A DNA stretch of 64,000 nt from an uncultured Mesonia sp. (GCA_947494545.1 CANLVH010000005.1:124001-188000), one strand, 5' to 3'. Shown: positions 8,478-17,445, counted from the first letter of the stretch. Made by a program: numbers and translations. Notes: generated from the sequence alone by a model not told the origin.

Positions 8478-8879
8478 TGTCCGATTAAAAAAACTTGCTC
8501 TTAAAATTAATAATAGTTATTTTCAATAAAAATTGCTTGTTCATTTTTTTCATTGACAAAAAAACGAACCTAAAATCCCGTACAGCTGTCGGGACTAGGC
8601 TTAACCGAACTTTGCTAAAAATTTCCCTCGTTACGGCGCAAACTAAAGGTATTCGCTAGTTTTCATAAATTTTTAAAGCTCAAAATTTTGCTATTGTCTA
8701 TTCAATATTTTGTGGCTGGCGCTAGTTTGCTTAACCCTCCACTCACATCATTTTTTACGCAAACTTCGCTTAGGCCATTAAAAAACAAACACCCTTAAAG
8801 CAAGGTGTCATACTATAAAAGCTCTCAAACCTTTTGCTATTGTTGGGGTGTTATTCCTTTTAATTAATTTAATCGGACA
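8478..8879. mobile_element. 402-bp gene-less element with 12-bp terminal inverted repeats
   Basis: TGTCCGATTAAA at 8478-8489 recurs inverted at 8868-8879, and the bases just inside also agree partly (A-rich after each end). The interior has no credible ORF. It holds a second inverted pair (AACACCC near 8788 with GGGTGTT near 8845). Both flanks carry ACTAGTA followed by an A/T run (8442 and 8879 onward), but I cannot define a clean target duplication. This is best read as a MITE or the remnant of an insertion sequence between the trp promoter and the next gene. The IS family is not identified. Confidence 0.5.
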
Positions 8880-8949
8880 CTAGTATTTTTTTATTAGATG
8901 GGTTTAGTTAAATGTAATTCTTTAAAGTTAATGACCGCAGAAATTTAAT

Positions 8950-9591
8950 TTATCTTCCCATAATTACTGCTGCTTCCCACAACTCTTCTTTTCCAAATTC
9001 TCCAAAATAGCTTATATAATCGCCATTTTTAGCAATGACTACAAAACTACTGCAGGGATAATGGTGTTCAAAAAACAAGTTTTCTACCATTTCTTGCGGA
9101 TCTTTGTGCCAAGTTATAACACCTTCGTATTTTTCTAAACCTTCGCTATCTTTATAAATGTAAATGGGTTTGGTATTTGCTATTTGGTGGGTTCTTTCTT
9201 CTAATTGCCCGAACCATTTTTTTCTGGATTCTTTGGTTGCCGAACCACTAGAATTACAAGCATCTTTACCCGGATAGTAAACTATAATAATTGGTTTGTT
9301 AGAATCTATTTCCCGACCTATTTGTTTCTCCAGCAAGGATTCTAAGCGAGGACGATTTGTGATTTTTCCACGCTTTTCGCGTACAATCAATTTTCTCTGA
9401 TTAATTGAATCGCCTTGAATGGCTAAAAATTCTCTCCTCGAACGCTTTCGCTCAAAGGTAGACTGACTAACCTCTGCATTATTTTCATCAAAATATCTAA
9501 AAAAATCATTATCCTTATCACTTTGCTTTTGCGTAGTAGAGCACGAAGAAATTAAAATTCCGATTAGTTTAATTAGTAGTGTTTTTTTCAT
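8950..9591 (-). CDS. Uncharacterised lipoprotein
   Basis: This 213-residue protein starts with a short signal segment and a lipobox I-S-S-C at residues 14-17, so it should be lipid-anchored in the envelope. A charged low-complexity stretch rich in Arg/Lys/Glu follows (about residues 25-90). The C-terminal half contains a hydrophobic beta strand (PIIIVYYPG), two isolated cysteines, and a PCSSFVVIAKNGDYISYFGEF segment. That layout resembles a thioredoxin-like fold, but there is no CxxC motif, so I do not assign one. Upstream is the DUF2200 gene on the same strand. Confidence 0.7.
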   Translation of the reverse strand: MKKTLLIKLIGILISSCSTTQKQSDKDNDFFRYFDENNAEVSQSTFERKRSRREFLAIQGDSINQRKLIVREKRGKITNRPRLESLLEKQIGREIDSNKPIIIVYYPGKDACNSSGSATKESRKKWFGQLEERTHQIANTKPIYIYKDSEGLEKYEGVITWHKDPQEMVENLFFEHHYPCSSFVVIAKNGDYISYFGEFGKEELWEAAVIMGR

Positions 9592-9642
9592 AGGTTTTTT
9601 TAGGTTTTTTGGTTGGTTGAATTAAGTTTTATGCACTGAATT

Positions 9643-10014
9643 TTATTTCTTTTCTACTCTCAATATTTTATCCATTTTACGACCTTTTGCCAATTCATCT
9701 ACCAGCTTATCGAGGTACCTTACTTGCCGGGTTAGTTGGTTATCTATCTCTTCAATTCGGTAACCACATATCACTCCTTTTATCAAATGTGCGTTTGGAT
9801 CTAATTCTGCATTTTGAAAAAAGCTTGCGAAGCTTGCTTTTTCATCTATAAATTTATTCAAGTCAGATGGGGTGTATCCGGTAAGCCATTCTATTACTTG
9901 GTGTAACTCTTCAATAGTCCTTCCTTTCTTCTCAACTTTTGTTACATAGTGCGGATATACAGAAGCAAAGGTCATTTTAGCAATTCGCTCGTTATGTTTT
10001 GCGGTGGTTTTCAT
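9643..10014 (-). CDS. DUF2200 family protein
   Basis: This 123-residue cytosolic protein matches the DUF2200 family in length and in its conserved sequences: an N-terminal RIAKMTFASVYPHYVTKVEKKGR, then VIEWLTGY, then VICGYRIEEI. The family's function is unknown. It is followed on the minus strand by the lipoprotein gene after about 50 bases, without a visible link. Confidence 0.85.
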   Translation of the reverse strand: MKTTAKHNERIAKMTFASVYPHYVTKVEKKGRTIEELHQVIEWLTGYTPSDLNKFIDEKASFASFFQNAELDPNAHLIKGVICGYRIEEIDNQLTRQVRYLDKLVDELAKGRKMDKILRVEKK

Positions 10015-10179
10015 GGGGTCAGTTTTTCGTTTTAGTTTTTGTAATTAAAAAAAGATAGTTTCTCGAAAATATAAAAATTTATAAACACTATTCTGCTTTT
10101 ATTACACTTAAAAAGATGTTTTTTAACTTACTTATTATTTATGATTTGAGCTTCAACAACAACGTGTAAAAATACCTCT

Positions 10180-10572
10180 TTACTTCTTCTTTTCTTTTAC
10201 CACTTGCAATCCGGTTTTTAGCCACTTTTTAAGTCGGTTAGAAGGTTGGTAATTAATGTGAAATTTTTTAATGTTTTGGGGAGATAAGTCTTGCGGATTT
10301 TCTTGCGCCGGTGCCTTAAACCCTATTTTAAACCGACCAATATTTTCTAAATTTACCACTTTGCCTTCCGCTAAGTAAAATTTTGTTTTTTCGCCCAAAG
10401 CGTGCAACACGGCAATAACATCTGTTTGAGACAAAGTGCTTTCTTTACTAATTTCTTTCGCTAGACTTTCTAAATTAACTTCGCCGGTATGTACAGCCTG
10501 CATTATATATTGCGTTTTTGCCGATGAGTGCATATTATTGCGGCGTTTACTTTCTCTATACTGTATAGGCAT
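10180..10572 (-). CDS. HU/IHF-like DNA-binding protein
   Basis: I choose the ATG at 10572 (130 residues, starting MPIQYRESKRR). The upstream extension in the same frame runs through A/T-rich promoter sequence with palindromes and looks non-coding. The protein fits the Bacteroidota HU-like group: an N-terminal helical part (about residues 13-75), then VVNLENIGRFKIGFKAPAQ where HU has its G-x-F/G-R-F strand, and a basic arm and tail ending KKWLKTGLQVVKEKKK. Such proteins bend and compact DNA. The palindromes upstream may be an autoregulatory site. Confidence 0.8.
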   Translation of the reverse strand: MPIQYRESKRRNNMHSSAKTQYIMQAVHTGEVNLESLAKEISKESTLSQTDVIAVLHALGEKTKFYLAEGKVVNLENIGRFKIGFKAPAQENPQDLSPQNIKKFHINYQPSNRLKKWLKTGLQVVKEKKK

Positions 10573-10646
10573 TGTGCGATTTTTAATAAGAGATTTACTC
10601 AAACTGCTAAGCTCTTTACGAAAAACGCTTAGCAGTTTTATAAAAT

Positions 10647-10705
10647 ATTGTACAATAAATATAAAAAAGTTGTACAACTTTTCAATAAAAATTATACAAC
10701 TTTTT
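10647..10705. promoter_or_regulatory. TGTACAA palindromes upstream of the HU-like gene
   Basis: Three related sites lie 75-135 bases before the HU-like start: ATTGTACAAT (10647-10656), an 18-bp perfect palindrome AAAAGTTGTACAACTTTT (10665-10682), and a half-matching TTATACAACTTTTTT (10692-10705). Repeated palindromes with the same TGTACAA core suggest an operator for a dimeric regulator or for the HU-like protein itself. This is inference from the repeat pattern only. Confidence 0.45.
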
Positions 10706-10870
10706 TGAATATACCTTTTTTACTTTCCGTAAAGGACTTTTACTACTTTTTCTAACTTATCTTTTAAAGATAGTTATTTTTGGTTAAAGAGGCTTTATTT
10801 GTCCCTAAATAAATTTGCGATATCCTTAAAGCATATAGTAAATTACTTACTAGTTTTAGCATATCATTTT

Positions 10871-11521
10871 TTAATCTTCGTATTTTTCCATTAATCCAAA
10901 ATCAAAGGGAGTCCATAAACAAGCTTTTAATCCGACTTTTTTAAAAGCTGTATTTACCCAAGTATTAGAAGTTTTTAAGCAAGAATAAGCTCCATTGGCT
11001 TTATAAAAATTGTCTGTAGACGTATAGCCTTGATTCTCGAGAATAATTTTCTTCCCGTTTCTGTCTTTTTTAAAAGATTTTAAAAAATAAGTATTCAATT
11101 GCTTTAACTGATGCTGGTTTACTTTTATAGCAACCCAGTTTGGATGTCTATTTTTATACCTATATACGTGCATAAGGGTAGAACTTTTTAAAAACAGCGC
11201 TTTAAAGGCGTTAGTAAAAGTGAGGTCTCCCCAAGTTGGCGTGTTTAAATAGAAATCTTTATCTCCCCACCCAAAAGACAAATATTTGTCGTTTTCTGTA
11301 TATTTTATTCCGGATAAAACCTGGTTGTCAATATTTTTTACCGGCAGAACGATACTCAAATGAACTCCGTTTGTAGTTAAATAAATGCTTTTGTCTAAAT
11401 TGCTATTTCTTGCTTTTTTATTTACGGTTACGGCAGATAATAGTAATGCAAACAACAAGTAGACTGCGGGCACCAACAAAAAATAACCAAAGGCTTTTCT
11501 TATTGTAGTTAGTAGTTTCAT
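10871..11521 (-). CDS. DUF2459 / TIGR02117 family membrane-anchored protein
   Basis: This 216-residue protein has one N-terminal membrane segment (about residues 12-33) and the conserved family motifs TTNGVHLSIVLP, FGWGDKDFYLNTPTWGDL and a C-terminal YSCLKTSNTWVNTAFKKVGLKA. These match DUF2459 (TIGR02117), a family of unknown function with His and Cys residues reminiscent of NlpC-like hydrolases. It is encoded alone; neighbours on both sides are about 150-300 bases away. Confidence 0.82.
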   Translation of the reverse strand: MKLLTTIRKAFGYFLLVPAVYLLFALLLSAVTVNKKARNSNLDKSIYLTTNGVHLSIVLPVKNIDNQVLSGIKYTENDKYLSFGWGDKDFYLNTPTWGDLTFTNAFKALFLKSSTLMHVYRYKNRHPNWVAIKVNQHQLKQLNTYFLKSFKKDRNGKKIILENQGYTSTDNFYKANGAYSCLKTSNTWVNTAFKKVGLKACLWTPFDFGLMEKYED

Positions 11522-11666
11522 AGCTCTTGCCGGCTTCTTAGGTTAAAGCGTTGTACGTGGTATTTAATATATTTTTGAAAAGTAGGAAATGTTTACTCGC
11601 TAAGACTTCGATTTATAACTTAACCCTAATTTACTAATTATCTTGTGGTTAAGCAGCTAAAAACCA

Positions 11667-12155
11667 CTATTTATTATATTGGGTATGACCAACAGATGCT
11701 TTTGGCGTTGTGATTTTTATTTTTTTATTGAATTCTAAAATCTTATTTACAAAAGTTTCATTGGTTTGCGGACTAATATATATTTCGTCGTATTTGTTAT
11801 ATTTTATAATTAATCCGTTTCTTGCAGTTGCTGGCTTTAAACCTGTCCATAGATTTTTACCTATTATTATTTCCTTTATATTTTCAATTTCTATTTTTCC
11901 GCGTATTGGTCCGCTTTTATAGTTTAGTTCTGTCTTGTTGAGTTCGTATTCTGTTCCAAAATTTAGCCAAAGTAAAAGTACCGCAACTATTAGCATTAAG
12001 ATATCAACCCAGATAAATTTATAATCCATTTGTCCGTAAAGGATTATTCGGAAAAGTATAAAGCCAATAAACAAAGCCCAAAAACCTCCTATTAGGATTT
12101 GAAATAATATATCTTTTCTACTTTTGAATTTCATTTTCAGTATATCATATTTCAA
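11667..12155 (-). CDS. Membrane protein with bacterial PH domain (YyaB-like)
   Basis: The product is 162 residues, or 155 if the ATG at 12134 is used. Two transmembrane helices (about residues 19-39 and 50-64) are followed by a beta-rich domain containing GLKPATARNGLIIKYNKYDEIYISPQ, the typical core of the YyaB-like PH domain (DUF1200, bPH_4). The biochemical role is unknown. The region immediately upstream is duplicated (see the direct repeat at 12147-12303). Confidence 0.75.
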   Translation of the reverse strand: MKYDILKMKFKSRKDILFQILIGGFWALFIGFILFRIILYGQMDYKFIWVDILMLIVAVLLLWLNFGTEYELNKTELNYKSGPIRGKIEIENIKEIIIGKNLWTGLKPATARNGLIIKYNKYDEIYISPQTNETFVNKILEFNKKIKITTPKASVGHTQYNK

Positions 12156-12303
12156 AGATAATAGTTAAAGTTCAAAATAGCACTCCTAACTATTAGCGGG
12201 CTAAATTACTGAGCATTCTAACAAAACTCCACTTCTTATATTTCATATTTCAAAGGTATTAATTGAAATTTAAAATATCACTCCGAACTATTAAGGGGCT
12301 AAA
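12147..12303. repeat. Imperfect direct repeat, about 98-bp period
   Basis: The stretch 12147-12205 recurs with scattered changes at 12245-12303. Shared blocks are ATTTCAAAG, TCAAAAT/TTAAAAT, CACTCC-AACTATTA and GGGCTAAA. The first copy overlaps the start region of the PH-domain gene, so the duplication doubles its 5' sequence. The rest of the gap up to 12621 holds only a terminator-like hairpin and A/T-rich sequence with no gene I can support. Confidence 0.6.
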
Positions 12304-12308
12304 GTAGA

Positions 12309-12337
12309 AGACCGTTTTGTTAAACGGTCTTTTTTTT
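12309..12337 (+). terminator. Orphan plus-strand terminator
   Basis: AGACCGTTT (12309-12317) pairs with AAACGGTCT (12322-12330) around a 4-base loop and is followed by seven Ts on the plus strand. No plus-strand gene precedes it; both neighbours are on the minus strand. On the minus strand the stem is not followed by a T run. It would terminate a short plus-strand transcript or antisense RNA coming from the PH-domain region, or it is a relic. Confidence 0.6.
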
Positions 12338-12621
12338 ATTCGAATAATTTTTAAAAGCAAAATAGGAAATTCATTCTATTTTAGGAAAGTGCTTTTTTTG
12401 CTTGTTCCAACGTTCTGGTATCGACCTATTTTTACGCACAAAATTTTCAACTTAACACAGACCTTTTTTATATTTACTTCCCTTCGTTTTAGCGATTAAA
12501 CCGCTATTATTTTTACATATTGTGGTAAGTTGGCTTTTCTTCCGCAAGCTTTCTAGCGTTGGCGTGAAAGCTCTTGGCAACCGCATACAAAAGGATAGTG
12601 ATGTGCTTGAACTAGCTTTGG

Positions 12622-14907
12622 CTAATCATTCACTTTTGCTAGCATTAATTCAGTCAAGGTTACAGAAAATGGCAAGGCCGAACCTCTTCCTTTTTTGTAT
12701 TTATCTAATTTGGTAATATCCCACTTTTGATTTCGCAACTCAATATCTCTAATTTTTTCAACTTTGTATACTAAATAATAATCTTGTCTTGGGTCTTTGT
12801 AACCTTTATTAATCAAAGTATTTTTAGAAAATACTCGAGGCCCCGTTTCAATAATTTTAAATAATTTACTTGTCCTAGTTTCACCATTAGTATGTAATAG
12901 CAGATATTTTGCTCCAGCTTCACCTGGCCCTAACCTCAGAGAACCTCTTTTACTATCCGCTCTAGCATTGTATAATTTACTTTTTAGAATCCAGTCCAAA
13001 TGCATTTTGTTTTTATAAAATGCCACTAATACAGGCGTATCATCAGGGATTAAACCTCTGTTTTTGCCATAGGTTTCAGGTAGTGCTTCTTTAACTATAT
13101 TTTTCTTATTGGGTTCATTTTTGTATACATCATAAGTTCGAAAAGCAATTCTTTCGCGTTGTGAAGCCCTATTAACAAAGTGTTCAATTACTTCTAAAAT
13201 GAAAGCCTTAAGCTCGCCAATACCACTGTTGTTTTTTGAGGGACGAACAGGGAATGCTCCTAATCCCGGTATAATCTCATGAAATCCTTTTTGTTTTAAA
13301 GGTTTATCTCCTGGATATAAAACGTAGGCTCCGCCCGTTCTTCTAATGGCATCTTTGTAGGCATGCATTTTTAGTAAATCAGCATTTTTGTAAATTCCTT
13401 TCTTGTTAGCAGTTTTCTCTTTATCTAAATCTCTTGTAGTATCTTGTTCTATAATATCAGTTAGATTGGCTATTTTATATTTCGCATCAAAGTGAACATG
13501 CACAATCAATTCTTGTCTTTCGGCTTCGTTTTCTGTAATTCCGAAAGGCCAAAATGATAAGGTGTAATCAGGCCTTAATGTTGTAGTCCAACTACCTGAA
13601 TCAGGATAACTTTTCTTACCACTAAAGGATCGATTATAGTTAAATTGAATGTTCAATTTTCTGGTGTCTGTTTCAAATACACCTTTTAAAGCCGTAAATT
13701 TTCCTTGTTTAATTTGAAGGTTAAGCCCATCTTTTGTTGGCTTAATTAGCTCTGATATATCTTTTGGGTCTATATCAAAGAGTTCCTGAAATAAATCTAA
13801 AAGTTTAAAGAAGAGCCAATATTCATAGAGGGTAGCAATGTCTTTTTTTCCTGCACCATATACATCCTCACCACCTTGCCAAATCAATTTAGCAGCCAAT
13901 TCAAACATTAACCATGTTCTTAAAACTTCTCTGTACCCCTCTTTTCTCTGAAGGATAGGACTATTCAATTTTAAAGTTGTTGGTCTGGAAATATCTTTAA
14001 AAACAGCATGATTTAATTGGGACTCTAACTCACTGATTAATAATTTGGACTCAGTATCGAGCTTAGAATATAGAGAAGCAGCCCTATTGATATCAGAACA
14101 GAACTTTAAGAATGTTTCTAAGGCATGTTTAATAAAACGATTTTCTGGCGTATCTACGGAATCTGTTTTACGAACGCTAGTTATTCTTTCAGGAAGTGTT
14201 TTTAAACCGTAACTTCCTAAATAATGACCCCTAGGTAAATTTGATCTTCGTCCTCCTTTAACTAGTTCTTTTATGTTGGTATTGGTAAACCTCCTTACAC
14301 TTCTTACATCTTTTTCTTCATAGATTTCCGTCCACTTGGTTACTGGTGCGGTAACGATTCTATGCACAGCATCCTTAAACTCAGAAGAGTTGATTATAGA
14401 TTTAATGAAGGCAAATTTTTGATATAGGATTTGACTATCTTTTGAATAGTCTACATCAAAATAATGAGAAACTGGCGAATTAGATTGCAACAGTAAATCA
14501 GTGCATTTCTCTGTGATGAGTTCAAGCATGTCTCTGTAATCATCACGATAGCCAGACTTAAGGGATTGAACTTCTAATTCAATTGAAAAGCACTTTTCTA
14601 ATGTTGCCTTTTTAAGTAAGGGAATCTCTAATGTACCTACGAAAATATTTGGTGCAATTGTACCAATATTTGAGTGTCGCTTATGTTCTTGAATGATATT
14701 CTCTCCAATGTCGTCTAGCTGGTAATTGTCATCACTAATTTCATAATCATAATAACAACCTTCTCTTAATTGATAACGTGCTTCATTATTTTCAGCAGCA
14801 GAGTCGATTCGATCAAATAAGGTTCCATCTCTTTTGGAACTTATCCAAAGTTTCAAACCTTCTTGAACCGAATCCAATTTTATTTCTATTTCAGATAATG
14901 CTTTCAT
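12622..14907 (-). CDS. mcrC: McrC-like restriction subunit (DUF2357 plus PD-(D/E)xK nuclease)
   Basis: This 761-residue protein is the effector partner of the McrB-like GTPase encoded 3 bases upstream. The N-terminal and middle parts fit DUF2357-type McrC relatives. The nuclease core is visible as LRPDYTLSF followed by VHVHFDAKYKI, giving the D...D-x-K arrangement of a PD-(D/E)xK endonuclease. A C-terminal segment (about 640-760) contains a small beta-rich domain that may bind DNA or the partner. In McrBC systems (type IV restriction) the McrC subunit stimulates GTP hydrolysis and cuts modified DNA. The modification recognised here cannot be told from sequence. Confidence 0.82.
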   Translation of the reverse strand: MKALSEIEIKLDSVQEGLKLWISSKRDGTLFDRIDSAAENNEARYQLREGCYYDYEISDDNYQLDDIGENIIQEHKRHSNIGTIAPNIFVGTLEIPLLKKATLEKCFSIELEVQSLKSGYRDDYRDMLELITEKCTDLLLQSNSPVSHYFDVDYSKDSQILYQKFAFIKSIINSSEFKDAVHRIVTAPVTKWTEIYEEKDVRSVRRFTNTNIKELVKGGRRSNLPRGHYLGSYGLKTLPERITSVRKTDSVDTPENRFIKHALETFLKFCSDINRAASLYSKLDTESKLLISELESQLNHAVFKDISRPTTLKLNSPILQRKEGYREVLRTWLMFELAAKLIWQGGEDVYGAGKKDIATLYEYWLFFKLLDLFQELFDIDPKDISELIKPTKDGLNLQIKQGKFTALKGVFETDTRKLNIQFNYNRSFSGKKSYPDSGSWTTTLRPDYTLSFWPFGITENEAERQELIVHVHFDAKYKIANLTDIIEQDTTRDLDKEKTANKKGIYKNADLLKMHAYKDAIRRTGGAYVLYPGDKPLKQKGFHEIIPGLGAFPVRPSKNNSGIGELKAFILEVIEHFVNRASQRERIAFRTYDVYKNEPNKKNIVKEALPETYGKNRGLIPDDTPVLVAFYKNKMHLDWILKSKLYNARADSKRGSLRLGPGEAGAKYLLLHTNGETRTSKLFKIIETGPRVFSKNTLINKGYKDPRQDYYLVYKVEKIRDIELRNQKWDITKLDKYKKGRGSALPFSVTLTELMLAKVND

Positions 14908-14910
14908 GTA

Positions 14911-16554
14911 TTAGGCTTCAGCATAACTTGCGAATCCATTATCTATTGCGCCTTTATACATCCTTGCAATTTTTTCTAAAGACAGGGGATACAGAACTCC
15001 ATCGGTCGGCACTAATTTTTCACCTTCTTTTTTGTAAAACTTGAAATCATCTTTCTCGAAAACATCTTTAATTACCTTTAGGTCTTCTTCTAAACAAAAA
15101 CCACCTAAAGTCTCTAAGATAGGAGATAGCTTTCTTCTTGAACCATGAAGTTTAGGTAGTAGTTTTTGCATTATAGCAATATCAACCTTTTCAGTAGTTG
15201 TTAAATTACTATCCAAAGTATCTAATTGATTAATTAATCTCAAAATTTCAGAAGCGCTTCTATAGCCAAATTCTGCACCAGTTTTTTGTAATTCACCAAA
15301 GAAATTAAGTAGAGTTTTATTGATTTCATCCAGGTCTTTAGTAGTAAATGATTTGTTGTTTGAAAGATTTATAAAGTTTTGAGCCATAGTTGCTCCTTTC
15401 CCGGTTTTTTCATCCTCTTCTAACAAAGCTTTCATATTTAGATCATTTGCTGTGCCAAGGAAACTTTCCATTTCGCTATTGTTAATACGGAATTCTATCG
15501 TGTTTGCTCTATCCAAAACTTTTGGACTAAACATGTTGGTGGTTTCATCAATATTTACGGTACCTATGATAAATAAGTTTGCTGGAACTTTAAGTTTTGA
15601 AGGAACACCATTTTCCACAGTTCCTTCTGCATAAAGTGGAATTTCTTCGTTGGACTCCATTACACTTAGAAAGTCTGCAAAATATCGTTCTACGTGACTC
15701 AGATTCATTTCGTCTAATATCAGAAAAAACGGCAATTTAGGGTTGGCATTTGCTTGTAACAATAAGTCTATTACACCACTATCTGGCTTTACATATTCTT
15801 CCGGTTTTAATGCATTTGGATATCCTAATAACGGTTCTCGATTGGTCCAATCTGCACCAACTGGGATAATACGATACTGACTTTCTTCTTGACATATCCA
15901 TTGCACATAGGCTTGAGCTAATTTAGTTTTACCTGAACCCGATAAACCGGTTAGAATAACAAATGGTTTTGTTAAAAGCGAACTCACAAATCGAGTAATG
16001 AGTTTTTCGGAGTAGATTAAGCCAGCGTTTTTGCAATCTACTTGAAAGCTTTTGATGTCAAATTGTGAGGAATTCATTGTCGCGGTATGTTTTTTAATCG
16101 GTTCAGAATTTATGATCGATTTATATTCTTCGATTATTTGCTTCAAATCTTGATCAATTCCATTAGTGTCTACTTTCTCATTTAAGTCATACACTTTAAA
16201 CACATATGATGTTCCATATCGTTCAGGTTTTTGATTGAATGTTCTTTTAAAGAACTCATTAATAGTTTCTTTAGAATTAAGTTTCCAATTCATATCTGGC
16301 TCATTCGTTTCACTAATGCCATATGCTAGAATTAGTAAATCAAATTCCTTATAATATAGATATACTGGATAAATTCCCTTACTAGTAGTATTTGGATCCT
16401 TTAAAAAAGAAATCCAAGGGATTCTTGCTGTATTGCCTTGCCCGAAACTAACTTTAACTTTTGTGTTTAAATACTCTGATTTAAAATGCTTTGTTTTAAG
16501 ATTATTTGTTTTGGCTTGTTTTAGAAACAACTCTAATTGTTCACTGTACCCCAT
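14911..16554 (-). CDS. mcrB: McrB-like AAA+ GTPase with DUF3578 N-terminal domain
   Basis: This 547-residue protein has an N-terminal MrcB/DUF3578 domain (about residues 5-150, including VKVSFGQGNTARIPWISFL and YPVYLYY), expected to sense DNA. An AAA+ motor of the McrB type follows. The Walker A GLSGSGKT is at 203-210, Walker B FFLILDEMN near 276-284, and the McrB-specific NxxD signature GTVNIDETT at 331-339, which in this family selects GTP. Together with the McrC-like gene it forms a two-gene type IV restriction operon. A near-consensus -7 box (TACATTTA) lies just before the ATG. Confidence 0.88.
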   Translation of the reverse strand: MGYSEQLELFLKQAKTNNLKTKHFKSEYLNTKVKVSFGQGNTARIPWISFLKDPNTTSKGIYPVYLYYKEFDLLILAYGISETNEPDMNWKLNSKETINEFFKRTFNQKPERYGTSYVFKVYDLNEKVDTNGIDQDLKQIIEEYKSIINSEPIKKHTATMNSSQFDIKSFQVDCKNAGLIYSEKLITRFVSSLLTKPFVILTGLSGSGKTKLAQAYVQWICQEESQYRIIPVGADWTNREPLLGYPNALKPEEYVKPDSGVIDLLLQANANPKLPFFLILDEMNLSHVERYFADFLSVMESNEEIPLYAEGTVENGVPSKLKVPANLFIIGTVNIDETTNMFSPKVLDRANTIEFRINNSEMESFLGTANDLNMKALLEEDEKTGKGATMAQNFINLSNNKSFTTKDLDEINKTLLNFFGELQKTGAEFGYRSASEILRLINQLDTLDSNLTTTEKVDIAIMQKLLPKLHGSRRKLSPILETLGGFCLEEDLKVIKDVFEKDDFKFYKKEGEKLVPTDGVLYPLSLEKIARMYKGAIDNGFASYAEA

Positions 16555-17019
16555 TTTTTAAATGTATATTTCTGATTTATTCCCAATTAGAGGTTTTTTT
16601 CGTCTACCTTTAAATTTCAGCAAATTGAAAAAGGCATTCTATGCTCCGTAGGTACCTGTTTTGCACCTAAGAATTCACAATATTTTAGTTCTATCTTGGT
16701 GTTCGGGCGCCAGTCTTTTTTTGTTCTAAAACCTCTTTAATTCGGTTTATTTTATTGAATTTTTTAATTCAGTCTGCAAAATAGGAATAATTATTATTTA
16801 TTGCATTAAATGAGTATTGAAACTATTATCAGGTTTAGCCTAGCGTTGGATAAGTACAAGTTCTTTTAATTTTTGAGGTATGGAAATATAAAATGTGCTT
16901 GACTGTGCGGCTGATTTTTCAAAGCTTGTGTGCAACAACTTTTACCAGCCGAAATATAAACAAATATCTCAAAAACAACCGAATAAAATCATAAAAGATA
17001 CCGTTATAAAATAATAAAA
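16555..17019. other. Gene-less spacer upstream of mcrB
   Basis: This stretch is A/T-rich with no ORF, RNA gene or clear repeat that I can support. It separates the McrBC operon from the tandem repeats and the att site of the integrative element. Confidence 0.6.
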
Positions 17020-17404
17020 TAGGATTGCTTCGCATCCTGACAAGGCTCCGCCTTGAAAATAGAAAAACCCCAACCAAAATTTTATCGATAAAAAAACTAT
17101 TGTAAATCTTTTACGAGATTAGTAGAAATTATTCGCAACAAGTTGCGAGCAAAAATCATCAGATCAAATTCCACAAAAGCTTTCACGAATCAGGATTGCT
17201 GCGCATCCTGACAAGGCTCCGCCTTGAAAATAGAAAAACCCCAACCAAAATGTTACCAACAGAAAAATTCTAAAAAGAATTATTCGCAAACGAGTTGCGA
17301 TTGAAAAAATACAAAATCATTTCCACAAAAACTTTCACGAATCAGGATTGCTGCGCATCCTGACAAGGCTCCGCCTTGAAAATAGAAAAACCCCAACCAA
17401 AATT
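17020..17404. repeat. Three tandem degenerate repeats, 152-171 bp apart
   Basis: A core of about 63 bp starts at 17020, 17191 and 17343. Each copy contains two small hairpins in a row, CAGGAT...ATCCTG and CAAGGC-TCC-GCCTTG (the first copy has TTCG in place of TGCG in the first loop). Each then has AAAATAGAAAAACCCCAACCAAAATTTT or its variant. Between cores, copies 1 and 2 also share CGCAAC...GTTGCG, TTCCACAAAA and CTTTCACGAAT. The last copy runs straight into the large hairpin at 17381-17440. No cas genes are near, and the spacing is too long and the spacers too similar for a CRISPR. Confidence 0.8.
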
Positions 17405-17440
17405 TTAAGCGAGCTTAATTTTGGTTGGGGTTTTTCTATT
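17381..17440. terminator. 24-bp perfect hairpin, probable former tRNA-Arg terminator
   Basis: Bases 17381-17404 pair perfectly with 17417-17440 (core AAAACCCCAACCAAAATT), with A/T runs on both sides, so it can terminate in both directions. It lies 5 bases from the distal att copy. Before the element integrated it would have followed the tRNA-Arg gene on the minus strand, so it is most simply the tRNA's original terminator. Confidence 0.75.
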
Positions 17441-17445
17441 TATTC

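Noticed and set aside
10573-10677. N-terminal extension of the HU-like protein
   Set aside because: The stretch is A/T-rich and adjoins operator-like palindromes; the protein from 10572 matches family length.
12522-12716. Plus-strand ORF downstream of mcrC
   Set aside because: It overlaps the mcrC 3' end antisense, has no family resemblance and no promoter.
17020-17404. Possible CRISPR array
   Set aside because: Only three units of over 60 bp, irregular spacing, similar intervening sequence and no cas genes.
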